DNA from: Silene latifolia
Taxonomy: Eukaryota > Streptophyta > Magnoliopsida > Caryophyllales > Caryophyllaceae
Assembly: GCF_048544455.1 (NCBI RefSeq)
Contig: NC_133534.1
Coordinates: forward strand, 86,767,637 to 86,831,636
DNA length: 64,000 nucleotides
Direction of reading: 5' to 3'
Made by a program: the position numbers and the translations under genes. Under the pieces are notes generated by a model. It was not told where the DNA came from. It ran no database searches and worked only from the letters and a program-made list of their open reading frames with translations. This document shows, piece by piece, positions 9,476 to 24,038 of the stretch; positions within the stretch are counted from its first letter, which is position 1, and every line of letters starts with the position of its first letter.

Positions 9476-9978
9476 AACGGCTGATTCAAGCAGATTTCAG
9501 ATTTCAATTTTCCATAAGAAACACAATCATCAACATACCCATTGCAGACCCAATTAAAAAAAAACCTACTAAAAAAATAGGCCATATAAATTACATTAAA
9601 AACAACAAACTACATAAATTACACATAAAACCCTTAATCTACCCTATTAAAAAACTGCAAAAAAAGAACAACCCATATAAATTACATAAAAAACAACAAA
9701 CAATATAAATTATACAATAAACCCTTAATATACCTTATTAAAAAACAGTCCATAATTCTTTATATTCTCCATAAACTTCTCGGAAATCACAGTTGCCATA
9801 AACCTCTTTATTTTCCTCTATAATTCCCATTCACTTCCTCTCCATACGTTCCACATCTTTCTCCATCTTTCACCCTGTAAAAAAAATTCAGTAAAACTAT
9901 TCTCAAATTATTCTTCTCAATTTCTCAAATGGCCATGACAAATGTTCTTACTATTAGTCAACTCAAATATGGAGTTAG

Positions 9979-11317
9979 TGTAACACCCTCTCATACCAAG
10001 GTACCTTAACAAAGACTACCCCAACATGAAAGACTGTTACCATCTCGGTTTCCCGAGGTTAGCATATCAAAGTTACCAATTCCAAACAACCTTTATTAAA
10101 GTATAAAGAGTTAGTGATTACATGTTTCCAAAACCAAACCAAAGTATAACTGTGAAAGGTCTAACAACTACAAAGAATGCAAGCTAAGTCTCTTGACGGC
10201 GGAAGCTAGACTCGAGTGATGACTCCCCATGACTGTCTCATAGCTAAACATCTGCATTACCTGTCATAATCTGCTCACCATCCCCGAATGGATCACTGCA
10301 GGTTTTACAAAACAACAACACGAGGTCAGTACCGTTCAATCAAGATAAGACAGACAAATAATGTAACCGGCTGATCATCCTCCACAGTAACCGACTACAC
10401 ACCGAAGTGTGTAGCCCTGCCAAATTACCCATCGCAACAGGTAATTCACTCCACCAGTGGGTGACCGCAGCCCATCCCCACCAAGTCCAGCTCATCAACG
10501 AGCGACTAACAATCGCTGTCCCTTATGTGCACATCCCCTCCCGTGACGGGTTCCACGGGGGGCGAACTAGGGTGTGAAGCCACTCCCGCAAGTGACTCCA
10601 CCACAATCACACAACACCACAGCATCACAGCTGTCACAACACCACAACCGTCACAACACAACCACATCACCACCGTCATCACAACACCCATACTCCGATG
10701 ATCAGCAGATAAAAACAATTACAACACAAGCATAGTCTTAAATCAATTAACAGTAACTGAGTAGGGAAACCCTACCTTTTCGCAATCCGCTATGCTGCAA
10801 TCAATCATACAATATGCATAACAAATACCACATCGTCACCTACAACAATGATAATCAACAATCACATAACGCAAACACTATATGCAAAACCCCATTTCCC
10901 CCAAATTCATAATCAAAGACAAACTCTAGAATAATCATCAACAAACATGGGAATAAAGACTTACCGACGGAGGAATAAAGGATCGAATGCGATTGCTACG
11001 ATTATCCACACACACAGAGGAGAGATTCGGAGTGATTAGAGCGTCATACGATGATTAGGTTTTGTAAATTATGTTTAGGAAACTACTTAACGAAATATAT
11101 ATCGTTCTAATTACTTCCGAATCAGTTACTCGCCAGACCGGATACTCGGTCGAGTATACAGTATACTCGACCGAGTATCCTCTACTCGGTCGAGTATTCA
11201 TCATACTCGGCCGAGTATTCCTCGGTAGAAGCTAAACAGAACATACACTTAGCACTACTCGGCCGAGTAGGCTCTACTCGGTCGAGTACTTAGCTTAATA
11301 AAATCCGTAGTATTACA
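9979..11317 (-). repeat. Left LTR of outer element (1339 bp)
   Basis: TGTAACACCC...TATTACA ends. It contains the GNRA-type hairpin at 10044-10057 (minus strand CTCGG-GAAA-CCGAG), the block at 10268-10325 shared with the chromovirus LTR, and six ACTCG-NN-CGAGT palindromes near its U3 end. Confidence 0.9.
11144..11287. repeat. Six ACTCG-NN-CGAGT palindromes in the left LTR
   Basis: Copies at 11144, 11165, 11184, 11205, 11257 and 11276, with centres GT, AC, GT, GC, GC and GT. The ten outer bases never change. The right LTR copy carries the same cluster near 24776-24896, with small changes and one fewer copy. Confidence 0.9.
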
Positions 11318-14300
11318 GTCTTCCCCCCTTAAAAAGAATTTCGTCCCCGAAGTTCCAACCCAACCTATAAAACCTGGACACCTAACACTAAGTCCACCAA
11401 CCACGCTTACTTCCACAACACGGCTCACGATAACATCTCAACTACAACATAGCCTCCTAATACTGACTCCATAATATTATCGAATAACCACAATATAATG
11501 TTGCCAACCTTCTTCCATAACACTCACTAGCAACTCAATACCAAGAAAATCCACAAAATAAGATCAACCATCAAGACATAATGTTACATTCTACCACCCT
11601 TAAAACGAACTTCGTCCTCGAAGTTTACTCACACACATAAACATCCTCACACAATCCGTTACTCACACTCCTAAACATCATACTACTACAAGCACTGCCA
11701 TTACCTGTAATAAAATCAACCCCAACACAAATCCATCCTTACTCTACACCAACACTCAAACTTCCAATTGTACCATAACATGTACAATCATCAAACTCCC
11801 TTTGTCGCATCCTACTCCTCTTAAGATAAAAGTTACGTCCTCGTAACTCACTAATACTAGGTCCATTGTCATACCTCCCATAAACCTCAATATCAACGCA
11901 TGTCAACGATAATCCACTATAACCTCAACACCTCCAACCATTCCTATATCCAGGACTCTCTTTCTTTAACAGTTCTCGTGCCCCCAATTATTCTGTACCC
12001 CCATAACATATATCATAAAATCCTCAGTATAACCACTACTCCATCTCTTCTACATTACCACAAAACGACATACTTCTATAAACATATACACTCATCTCCA
12101 CAATCTTATCTCACAATCCTCAAGTGTTACACATACTCACATTAACTTCTCAAGTTCATCTCTTCTATTACCACAAAACTCACCCTTAACTTGACATGAT
12201 ACTAAGTCCTAAAACTCCGTACTCGCTGTCCCAAGAAAAAGGTGCTAAACCACATGTAGTTCCAGATCAATACCACACATGCTCCACAATCTCTTGCCAC
12301 AACTATGTCCATCAACGTCTCATCTAAAACAAGATCAAAAGTACTCCACAACCTCTCACAACCGTGTCCCATTAACAGCTTATTACTATACCATGACAAC
12401 AACAGAACCATACCCATACCGACACTGGTAAGAAACATCGAGAAACAAAACAACGGTTTATATGCCCCGACCGACACTGACATGAAATAGCAGTAACCAA
12501 CAACAATCTATGACACCACGAAAATACTCTTATCACCACACAAATTACCGTGCTCAGATCACCACTCGAGACACAACAACCATATCGATAGCCATCACAA
12601 CTTTTACAATCCCATAACACTGACTGATCACAACTTCCTTGACCACAAGACTTTCTTAAAACTGCTCTACCAGATCACGACGCGGCATATTAGACGGGAT
12701 CACCAATACCAACCTTATGAATATTATCCATGCCATGACTCTTGAGGCCGGAACCTCTTACCATTACTTACAGATATCATACATACACATATAAGTATAA
12801 CATATGACGCAAGACACACATATAACAACTCGTATCTATCACGCCACACCATTACTCGTGAGGCCAGGACCTCACACAAAGTTTTACACGCCTCATAGAC
12901 CCATAATCGAATCTAACTAGCCAATCCTGATCACGTAAGTTACCACTTGACAATGAATACCTCTCATCCGGACTTAACTCAGGTGCCTTTCATAACATAT
13001 CCTCCCATACACACAATTATCACCCCTCTGGCAAATGTAGCCATAACATCAGTACTCAACTTCCAGCGAACACCTCATATATCCACATCTTATACTCCCT
13101 CACAACCAAACATACTAATCACCTCCACAAAATCAACCTCATTAGAACAAATAACTTCCCTAAAGTAACATCATCCTCAACCACTAGTGACAATACTATG
13201 ACACCAACATCCTTCATGTGACTACTCTCTTACTATCACTTCTTAATATCACAATCCGTTTCATCTCTTTGGTTATCATCCCAAATGACGAACATCAAAT
13301 CCATCAACAAAATTTACCTCAACATTAGTTTCAATTCTATCCTTTATCGCGTCGTAACCTAACCTCCCACCAAAATCTCATATCGCATGAACACTCTACC
13401 AGCTTCTTACTCCCTTAATACCTCAAGACCGACAACTAACATGTCGTCCTGAATTCTTATATAACTATTACCTCACATCCTCTCATAATGCTATCTTGCC
13501 TTTCCTTGATTCCTTATTTCCATGTCCCATAACTTTGATCAACGTTCTCCCAATTTACCTCCATCCAGTAATACCACTTAATAATTTATCTTCTTCCTTC
13601 TTCTACCTAACTCCTTAATAATCCGATTACCTTCTTGTTACTCCACAACCCAAATTCCATTAATTCATATCAATATCTTATCATTCTTTCTTATCATTTA
13701 TCCCTTCTCATCTTGCCTCTCTCTCACCCTTGTCACCATCAAGTCTACATACTAACGGTTACTCTTCAATAAGCCGTATCTCTAGGAAACCAAAAATTCA
13801 TCTCATACCGTTAATTGCCTAAAGAATTACACACTAGGCTCACCTCATGATATTCCAAATTCCCAAATCAACCACTATCTACTCATCGCGGCATAACTCG
13901 ATCCCACTATATACCATTCGTTTCCATCTCTCTATAGCGACCTTTTATCACATATATCCTTAAGCAACTCAATCCTAACCGTCTCCCTCCATAAATCCTT
14001 ACACACCCCAATATGCCACTATTCGTATCCCTCATTTCAATCTTTCATTCTCACGTTTCTTTACACTTACATCACCCTTGCCCATATACACTTACTTTTA
14101 TATTACTCAACACACGATTATGTTACTCATCATATCACACAAAACATGCTCTTTACCTCAATTAGCCCATCAATCTACTCTTTTCTTGCTCCACTATCCC
14201 TCACAACCACATATAACTCATGTCCTTTATATCCAACACCTATCCCTCATAAGTCGGCATTCTCCCTATCATAGCATTTGGTAACTTACGTATCAAGACC

Positions 14301-15428
14301 GTCGCATATATAAAAAAATGCGTTAAGACTCAAAACATACGTGTGCACATACCCCACGACCCAAAACAAATGTAAGAACATAGCCACCGACTCAAAATTA
14401 AGGTAAAAATATAGCCACCGACTCAAAATGGTCGCCCACTGAGGTACTCGGTCGAGTACGTGGCATACTAGGCCGAGTACAAGGTACTCGGTCGAGTAAC
14501 TATATTACTCGGCCGAGTTTTCGACTCCAGAAGCGAACGCAATTGTCACAGAGGATTACTCGGTCGAGTATTGGGAATACTCGGCCGAGTAGCCCTTACT
14601 CGGTCGAGTATTACTTTACTCGGTCGAGTGCCAACACAGTTCTCAGCATCGCCCAGTTTTCGTAAAATAGTCATATCTCACTCGTTACTTGGTCATTCTC
14701 GGCATGTGACCTATCGTTAGAATCGTAAGAAGACAAGCTATCACCTCAACTTGGAATCACAGCAATATCATTCCTGGAACTCGACTTATGACAGTTGTAA
14801 GACAACCCTTCCGTAATCTATCTTTATACAAATCAAATTTTCTAAACCAAAACAATTTGAACATGCATAAGACAACAACAACAACTCAATACTTCAAGAA
14901 ACCAGTACATAACTGAAATTTTATCATACCCACATGAAAATTAAACATGACATTCATATATATAGATGCATGACCTTAATCACATGCTACTACAAACAAC
15001 CAAACATTAACATCATCATGTTCATATGTACAAATACGACTACCATACTTCATGCTCAAGATTCTATCAAACAGGTAAAATGATCACATTCTTCATGCTC
15101 AAGATCCATCATATACGAATTCACAATCCACCTCTCATATATTACCATATTCCATCACTTTCACCATTTCATCCAATCATTTCATCCATCCACACCACAA
15201 AATTCAAGTTACAAGTACTACACATACATGACTTGACATACAACAGTTTCCAAGACTCCCCCATGTGACCGGTTAGAGATCGTAAGGGCCTTAGTGCGAC
15301 TTCGGGACGTCTCCCAAGTCTTTGTGGTAGCTCCAAACAACTCTCCCCGGGTTCATTTTATTTAGACTCCCTATGTTCATTGAATTGATTAGTTTTAGGT
15401 GCCAGAATCTTCGGCTCTGATACCACTT
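11318..15428 (-). other. Interior of outer element, non-coding
   Basis: Pyrimidine-rich on the plus strand, with short open frames only and no gag, protease, RT or integrase motif in either strand. It holds a second palindrome cluster (14446-14629) and the primer-binding site at its right end. Confidence 0.75.
14446..14629. repeat. Eight-copy ACTCG-NN-CGAGT palindrome cluster in the interior
   Basis: Starts at 14446, 14467 (one mismatch), 14486, 14507, 14558, 14579, 14598 and 14618. The spacing is mostly 19-21 bases, the same as in the LTR cluster. It lies about 0.8 kb downstream of the primer-binding site in element orientation. Confidence 0.9.
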
Positions 15429-15857
15429 TGTAACACCCCCTCATACCAAGGTACCTTACCAAGGACTACCCCAGCATGAAAGACTCTTACCATCTCGGTT
15501 TCCCGAGGTTAGCATATCAAAGTTACCAATTCCAAACAACCTTTATTAAAGTATAAAGAGTTAGTGATTACATGTTTCCAAAACCAAATCAAAGTATAAC
15601 CGTGAAAGGTCTAACAACTACAAAGAATGCAAGCTAAGTCTCTTGACGGCGAAAGCTAGACTCGAGTAATGACTCCCCATGACTGTCCCATAGCTAAACA
15701 TCTGCATTACCTGTCATAATCTGCTCACCATCCCTGAATGGATCACCGCAGGTTTTACAAAACAACAACACGGGGTCAGTACCGTTCAATCAAGATAAGA
15801 CAAACAAATAATGTAACCGGATGATCATCCTCCATAGTAAGCGATTACACACCGAAG
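15429..15857 (-). repeat. Right LTR of outer element, first part
   Basis: Near-identical to the left LTR until it stops at CACACCGAAG, where the inner element begins. It includes a GNRA-type hairpin copy at 15494-15507. Confidence 0.88.
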
Positions 15858-17841
15858 CCCGATTTATGAAGGAGCCTTTAGCAAGACATTCCCTAATAAA
15901 CCGGACTGTTACCATCTCGGTTTCCCGAGGTAGTGAATAACAAATTAAACTCCAAGGCAAATTATATAATTACTTTAACTTAATTATTACAAAACCTCTT
16001 TTACATCAAATTACAAGGAACTAATATAAATAAAAGTGAAAGTCTTCTAAATAATGGTCTAGCTACTAAGTCTTCTGATCCAGTGTCTCACGCCCATCAA
16101 GCTCCCATCCTGTCTCATAAACCTGTCAAGTCTGCTCCCCAATATTTGGATGTCACAGGTGTTCACGAATACACAGGGTCAACCATGAGGTTGAGTAGGG
16201 AATACAATGAAACAACAAAATATGATATGCATGCTCCTCCGTCACCTCCATCTCCATCTCAACTCATATCTCATAACCCGTACAACCTGACCCATACCGA
16301 TCCCGGTAGACTATATATCGACCGTAGCCGATCCCGCTCGCTTGTTGAGGACACTGGGGCAAGTCCTGCAAAACCCGCCTGGGCCTTATCAGAACATCAT
16401 CATCACCACACCACGTCACCACAACCTCCTCCATCTCCAATGCATATGAATGCTCAAGAAATTAATGCAACACAATATGTATATCATTGGACTGGTAAAT
16501 CATAGAATCATGCCGGTTACCGGATGTTGTGATAATATACTCAATACGATTAATTCAGTCAAGCACATTCTAGGATATGAATAATAACATGAATCAATAA
16601 CCACGAATCAAGTCGACGTTCACAGTTTGGTCATATGAAACACAAACAAGTCAACATAATTCAACAACAACGATAATAAGTCAAAGTGTATTTCCCTACC
16701 TTTTCGCAATCCAAGCACACAAGCAATCAATTATGATCCTTCACATATCCATCACCTACATAACATAATTATGTATAATTACCACCTACTCAATCAAATA
16801 ATCATGCACATAACCTAGACTCATCATAACTTAATAGGAATATCAACTTAAAGGACAAACACTATTTTTCCTGATTTTCCAGCACATGATAGACTCGGAA
16901 TAAAATACATAACTAATTTAAGAAAAATTAAATTGATACAAGGCCAATTGGATTGGAACCCCATGAGTCTTAGCTACAAATTATATCTAACGTGTTTTTC
17001 TCCAATTCCAAACGTATCATGGGTTTTCAGACTGATTTCCAAAAACTGACAGAAACCGTCGCATAAAAAGTATTGATTCATAAAACGAGTTTAAAACATT
17101 ATTTTTCAGAAATTCCAAATCCTATTATCATCTAGACTATACAAATATGATTTATGAAGAAGCCTCATAACTGAATCGACATAAAAATTAGGGTTTCAAT
17201 TCATTTTCCACAACCAAATCAGATTCGCGGACTTTTCAGCGACAGGTTCATAAATAAATCGCCTAGGACAAACCATAAAGAATTTGACTATGAGATTTTA
17301 TATGCTTAAACTAGACATCAAATAAACAGGACTCTATTTTCAAACTTTTTGAAGACGAACACTTGAAAATAGTATAAACAATGGAATGAAATCGACTTAC
17401 AAACAGGGAGATCGAATTAGGTTGGAATCGATGAGAAATCTTCAATCAAATGAAAGGCTCGACAATTCTTCTTCCTCTCCCTCTCTCTAGGTTTATAAAT
17501 GGTTTTATGAATGATAAAATGAAATTAGAAATGACTCAACCGTTAAAAGAGGGGAGAGGGAGAGCAGCTCTTAGATTAGGTTTAGGGTAAATGATGGTTA
17601 CTTGTTCCGGGTAAGGGAAATGGTTTAAACGGTTATGGTAATCGGGTAAATGTAGATGGGTAGATGGGTGATACGATTCTTGACCCAAAAGACAAAATGT
17701 GATGTAGCCCGACTCTACATATACGATATAAACCCGACTTAATAACATTCACGATATTACGATGCAACCAATATGAAATGTATAATAACTAATATATAAT
17801 ATTATTCGTTTAATCGGTTATATAAGATACGGGGTATTACA
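15858..17841 (-). repeat. Left LTR of inner element, 8 bases short
   Basis: Starts at CCCGATTTATG, whereas the sister LTR starts TGTAACACCCCGATTTATG. It otherwise matches the sister LTR closely along its length. Confidence 0.88.
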
Positions 17842-20800
17842 GTCTTCCCCCCTTAAAATGAATTTCGTCCCGAAGTTCGCTCCCGTACTCAAACATCATA
17901 AGGGGTATTGTCTATCGTACATACGGACATCACGCATTTCTAACACAGTTAACACACTTTTGACACATCAATTAAATATAACAGACACGAAATGTTACAT
18001 TCTACCCTCCTAAAAATAAACTTCGTCCCGAAGTTTAACTCATCTTCACATAACCCAACTAATCAGAAGTAAGAACAAAACATAGAGAACTCGTTTGCAT
18101 AGGTACCGCACAACGGAACATCAACTTGATCAAAACCACAATCTACAAACAGTGCAACATAAACATTAAGATTTTACAATCCTACCCAACTAAAAACATG
18201 GTTACGTCCTCGTAACCTCTTTTCAACTTTCATATTCCTATGCAACAAAATCACTGTCAACAACATGTAACAGAAAAGAACACATGATAAGAGATTAAAG
18301 TAACATTAAAGTCGAAAACAAGGTTTTATTATGGAATTAACTGATTGTCAACAAGTACACTTATTACTTAGCTCATGCTTAACTTAAAAACACAACATCA
18401 AACTAAAGAACAACAAGAAGGAGCCAAAGGTTTACACGGTTTCATAACAGACCGATCATGGTGTTACTAGCTCTAACCTAACAGTCCTTAGGTCGCGCTT
18501 ACTCTGATTTTGGTGACTTCTATGTCATTCCCTTCCTAGTTCACCTCTTCCCCAAAGTCTGGTTTGGGTGGTTCAGTCGTACTTTCGGCATCAGGTACAT
18601 TAGCATAAAATTTGTATCTCAGGTCGCCTGATATAAAGTCAAAGGTATGCTCGGGCGAGTAAAACTCTAAGCTACTCACCCACGAGTCAGGTCAAGGATT
18701 AGACAATTTAACTACAACACGAACCAAAAATCAATATATGAGAATCCGAATGAAATAAGGCTCAACTCAAGGCCAAAGTCCACACGGTATATCGTAGTAT
18801 AACTTAAGCTCCATATTATGAGAATCAATAGCACAACACAATCTTAATTAATACGTAGTACCTCCATTATCTCCTAGCAACCAAACGAAAAGCCATTACT
18901 GCCAACCATTACCAAATCTAATTGTTTCCTTTACAAACTTATAGATTTCCAATCCTTGTGCTCAACCAATCATATATGTAATTCAAATCTACCCAAACCC
19001 ATCTCACCAAAATCCCCCTCTTGACAATAAGATATATAATACGTACCTATATAATTGCAAACCGAAATAATGACAATCATCAGAAATTCACAATTACCAT
19101 GCATAAATTGATATCATAAAACGATGACAAATAATGACACATACACATACAACCCCGAACAATAATAAAAGTATTAGGGACGGTAATATCGTGTTACCTC
19201 GATAAAGAAAATAAAACTCAACCACGTCCTCGCATATGACGAAAATAGCTCACTAACTAATGGTCTTCATAATCAAAGTTGGTGTTGGGATAGAGTAGGC
19301 ACGAGGGCAATGGACATGTATGTAATTAAGCAAATTTGGTGATCAATTATAGACCATGAACGAGCGAGAGTAAAAAAAAAAATAACAAACAACTTAAGAA
19401 ACTTCTCACATTTGTAAACATATCACAGAAAATAGATCTACCACTACTATCCATCACAATCACAGGATCTTATTGACATGTCCATACAACCATTTACTCA
19501 CTCACTGGTTTAGGTCACGAATTAGACCGATGAATTTAAACAATCAACAACATACTCATAATTCATATTTTAAATTATCTAAATTGTTTGCACGATATCA
19601 ATTCTGAAAACATATTTCCCAATAAAAGTAACAACATATGATCCATGACAACAACAACATTACTTCCATATCACACATGTGTTTAACATTTTAGCAACCA
19701 TATCATTCAATTGTGTCCAGCAACTTAGTATAACTCGTTTTCAGCAAAACAAAAGATATCGCATAAATAGCTTAAACATATACATTTGTCATCATATACT
19801 CTGTAGAACATTATCTATGATAAAGGATTAGCAACTTGAACAACTTCTCTGATTTGCACGATTTGAATAATTAGGCAACTCGTAGGCTCAATTAAACGTA
19901 ACTATAACGACTATCATTTAAACCAACGCATATCATGTGAATCATCGAAGGGTTATCCCATTATAATTGCCAACATAGTTATCATAAACAATCTTCATTA
20001 GAATATAATTGATAGCAAAGACTCGAGAATATAGATATGTCAAATGTCGTGCTACATCAAACAGTTTCCTTTATATCACGCCCATACAATTTCAAGACTC
20101 ACTTTAGTATTTTATTATAATACAACTATGAACATATCCAATAAGGAACAACATCACTATTTTATTATCATATCATAAGTTTAGGTTCAACTGAAATAAA
20201 TTAATGCAATGAAAGTAATAAGTATAACTATAGGCACACAGACTCACATAAAAGACATTAGAACTCAGATGACATCCTACATATGTGAACATTTAGACAT
20301 ACTCTTTACTACCATCCATGTGTAAACATTTAAACATAATTATTATAAATATTCATGCGAGTATTTTAGAACAATCAAGTTAACATTTAACGCCACCAAC
20401 TTTACCAAGATATGACAATATAGTTTTATATTTATATATATCCGACCACTATACAAATATGATGAACACACCAAAGATATTACAACATGCCAAACATATA
20501 TAAAATATGCAAACAACTGGTCTCGTATAAAGTATTTCACCCTCGATTAAGAACCAAATTAAGCTATTCAATTTCACTCATACTATCATGCCAACAATGT
20601 TATCAACTAAACTTTAATTTTATCACTTGTTAAGATACATAACTACTGAACATGCGTGCTACTATCATCATATAAAAACATTATAAGGTCACATTAATAA
20701 GGCTCATGAAATAACCAAACAATTGTATGAAAACTCAACATAGAACGCACATTTTACAAGTCATGATTCACGTTGTAACTTCCAAAGACCACGAACAAAT

Positions 20801-22047
20801 AACCGTTCGATTAAAACTTGATTCATATTACTTTTATAAAATACGGAGAGTTAAAACCACAGGGGAAAAAGAATTAGGTCTAAAGCACAAGAATTCCATT
20901 TTTAAAGAATTTTACAACTCAGTTGGTCCAAACAAGTAGGTGACAGCGATTGGTCCGACACTTGGGTCAGTTTGCAAAACTTACCATTTAATATAGAGAT
21001 ATCAAGAATTTTCGTGGCTTATCAATTTGAAAACATATGCAAATCTTCTGATCGATGGAGTTGGAATTATGCAAAAATTATTAATACAATTTAAATGAGG
21101 ATTTTTACAAAATCGTTGGTCAAAACATCATTGCACAGGAACTTCCTGACCACAGCCCACTAAAATATTTATTACTCCTAATCCGTATATCCTATAAGCA
21201 TGAAACCAATGCCAAATGAACATTAACTCATGAGGCTATCTCTCATAAAATTTTCATCCATAGGCAATAAACAGAAAGGAAATGGCAGTAAGGTCAATTA
21301 AAGAGTATAATCAAACAAAACGAGTTTCAGCACTAGGTCATTCTTTACTATGTTACAAGCTCTTATGAACATACTATGTATACTAACCCATCCCCACTTA
21401 AATCTCACACTTTTTACTTACGTAAACATCTATCCCATAGAATCCCTTCGCATCTCGATCTACTCCTTACATCTAATCACGATAGCTATGACTAGAAACA
21501 TGCAATTCAATAGTGTTCCTCATTACTATCACAATACTATACTAGCATGGCTTCGGGATCACATAACCGCATATCACTAGACATAATAATACTATCAACA
21601 CATCATTCAACATCCATCCAGATAAATATCATCAATTCGCAATTATTTTCACGCTCGCGATTACCACAATCCAACACTTCATTGATTATCAACCTGAACA
21701 CGCAAATTTTATTTCTCATCTCCACAACAACATATGATCACGCCATCATTCATACAAAATACTTACCATAATGTTGTCCTGCAGCATGGTTAGAATATAT
21801 GGGTCTCAAGGTGTATATCCACTCGATTATATCCTAGGTTTTCCTTCTATCTACCCCATTCACTCAATTCTCTCGGGTTACCTGGTTCAAAACTGAGAGG
21901 GCAAAAGAGCACGTATTAAGGGCGCCTTCTTAACCGCACCATGAGCTCCTAACAGTTCCTACCCAGGGGTTCATTTTATTTCGGCACATCCTATGTTCAT
22001 TGGGTTCATTGGTTTAGGCCTGAGGGTCGTTCGCTCTGATACCACTT
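17842..22047 (-). other. Interior of inner element, non-coding
   Basis: AT-rich, 4.2 kb. A minus-strand stretch near 18530-18660 can be read as about 40 codons rich in Pro, Glu and Asp and could be a gag remnant, but nothing supports it further. Confidence 0.7.
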
Positions 22048-24038
22048 TGTAACACCCCGATTTATGAAGGAGCCTTTAGCAAGACATTCCCTAATAAACC
22101 GGACTGTTACCATCTCGGTTTCCCGAGGTAGTGAATAACAAATTAAACTCCAAGGCAAATTATATAATTACTTTAACTTAATTATTACAAAACCTCTTTT
22201 ACATCAAATTACAAGGAACTAATATAAATAAAAGTGAAAGTCTTCTAAATAATGGTCTAGCTACTAAGTCTTCTGATCCAGTGTCTCACGCCCATCAAGC
22301 TCCCATCTGTCTCATAAACCGTCAAGTCCGCTCCCAATATTTGGATCGTCACGGTGTTCACGAATACACAGTGGTCAACCACGAGGTTGAGTAGGGAATA
22401 CAATGAAACAACAAAATATGATATGCATGCTCCTCGGTCACCTCCACCTCCATCTCAACTCATATCTCATAACCCGTACAACCCAAACCATAACGATCCC
22501 CGGTAGACTATATATCGACCGTAGCCGATCCGCCACTCGCAATGAGGACACCAGGGCAAGTCCTGCAGAACCCGCCTGGGCCTTATCACAACATCATCAT
22601 CACCACACCACGTCACCACAACCTCCTCCATCTCCAATGCATATGAATGCTCAAGAAATTAATGCAACACAATATGTATATCATTGGACTGGTAAATCAT
22701 AGAATCATGCCGGTTACCGAATGTTGTGATAATATACTCAATACGATTAATTCAGTCAAGCACATTCCAGGATATGAATCATAACATGAATCAACAACCA
22801 CGAATCAAGTCAACGTTCACAGTTTGGTCATATGAAACACAAACAAGTCAACACAATTCAACAACAACGATAATAAGTCAAAGTGTATTTCCCTACCTTT
22901 TCGCAATCCAAGCACACAAGCAATCAATTATGATCCTTTACATATCCATCACCTACATAACATAATTATGTATAATTACCACCTACTCAATCAAATAATC
23001 ATGCACATAACCTAGACTCATCATAACTTAATAGGAATATCAACTTAAAGGACAAACACGATTTTTCCTGATTTTCCAGCACATGATAGACTCGGAATAA
23101 AATACATAACTAATTCCAGAAAAATCAAATTGATACAAGGACAATTGGATTGGAACCCCATGAGTCTTAGCTACAAATTATATCTAACGTGTTTTTCTCC
23201 AATTCCAAACTTATCACGGGTTTTCAAACTGATTTCCAAAAACTGACAGAAACCGTCGCATAAAAAGTATTGATTCATAAAACGAGTTTAAAACATTATT
23301 TTTCAGAAATTCCAAATCCTATTATCATCTAGACTATACAAATATGATGTATGAAGAAGCCTCATAACTGAATCGACATAAAAACTAGGGTTTCAATTCA
23401 TTTTCCACAACCAAATCAGATTCGCGGACGTTTCAGCGACAGGTTCATAAATAAATCACCTAGGACAAACCATAAAGAATTTGACTATGAGATTTTATAT
23501 GCATAAACTAGATATCAAATAAACAGGACTCTCTTTTCAAACTCTTTGAAGACGAACACTTTAAAACAGTATAAACAATGGAATGAAATCGACTTACAAA
23601 CAGGGAGATCGAATTAGGTTGGAATCGATGAGAAATCTTCAATCAAATGAAAGGCTCGACAATTCTTCTTCCTCTCCCTCTCTCTAGGTTTAGAAATGGT
23701 TTTATGAATGATAAAATGAAATTAGAAATGACTCAACTGTTAAAAGAGGGGAGAGGGAGAGCGGCTCTTAGATTAGGTTTAGGGTAAATGATGGTTACTT
23801 GTTCCGGGTACGGCAAATGGTTTAAACGGGTATGGTAATCGGGTAAATGTAGATGGGTAGATGGGTGACACGATTCTTGACCCAAAAGACAAATTGTGAT
23901 GTAGCCCGACTCAACATATACGATATAAACCCGACTTAATAACATTCACGATATTACGATGCAACCAATATGAAATGTATAATAACTAATATATAATAAT
24001 ATCCGTTTAATCCGTTATATAAGATACGGGGTATTACA
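22048..24038 (-). repeat. Right LTR of inner element (1991 bp)
   Basis: Complete TGTAACACCCC...GGGGTATTACA. It is followed by the remainder of the outer LTR (TTACCCATCGCAAC). Confidence 0.9.

Larger units (their letters stand above)
15858..24038 (-). mobile_element. Inner coding-free gypsy-type LTR element nested in the outer LTR
   Basis: LTRs 15858-17841 and 22048-24038 (about 1.99 kb each); the interior is 17842-22047. The right LTR starts TGTAACACCCCG and ends GGGGTATTACA. The left LTR lacks the first 8 bases. A minus-strand polypurine tract follows 17841, and a minus-strand primer-binding site TGGTATCAGAGC lies at 22033-22044. The interior has no recognisable coding domain. LTR ends and the GNRA hairpin (15916-15929, 22114-22127) relate it to the outer element, but the ACTCG palindromes are absent. 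Confidence 0.87.

Noticed and set aside
16083..16505. Open frame of 140 codons, with a related 99-codon frame at 22403-22702
   Set aside because: Both lie in the two LTR copies of the inner element on the antisense strand; similarity comes from LTR identity, and only the tail is shared. No protein family recognised.
18480..18680. Minus-strand gag remnant in the inner element
   Set aside because: About 40 acidic, Pro-rich codons can be read, but stops follow and no gag motif is present.
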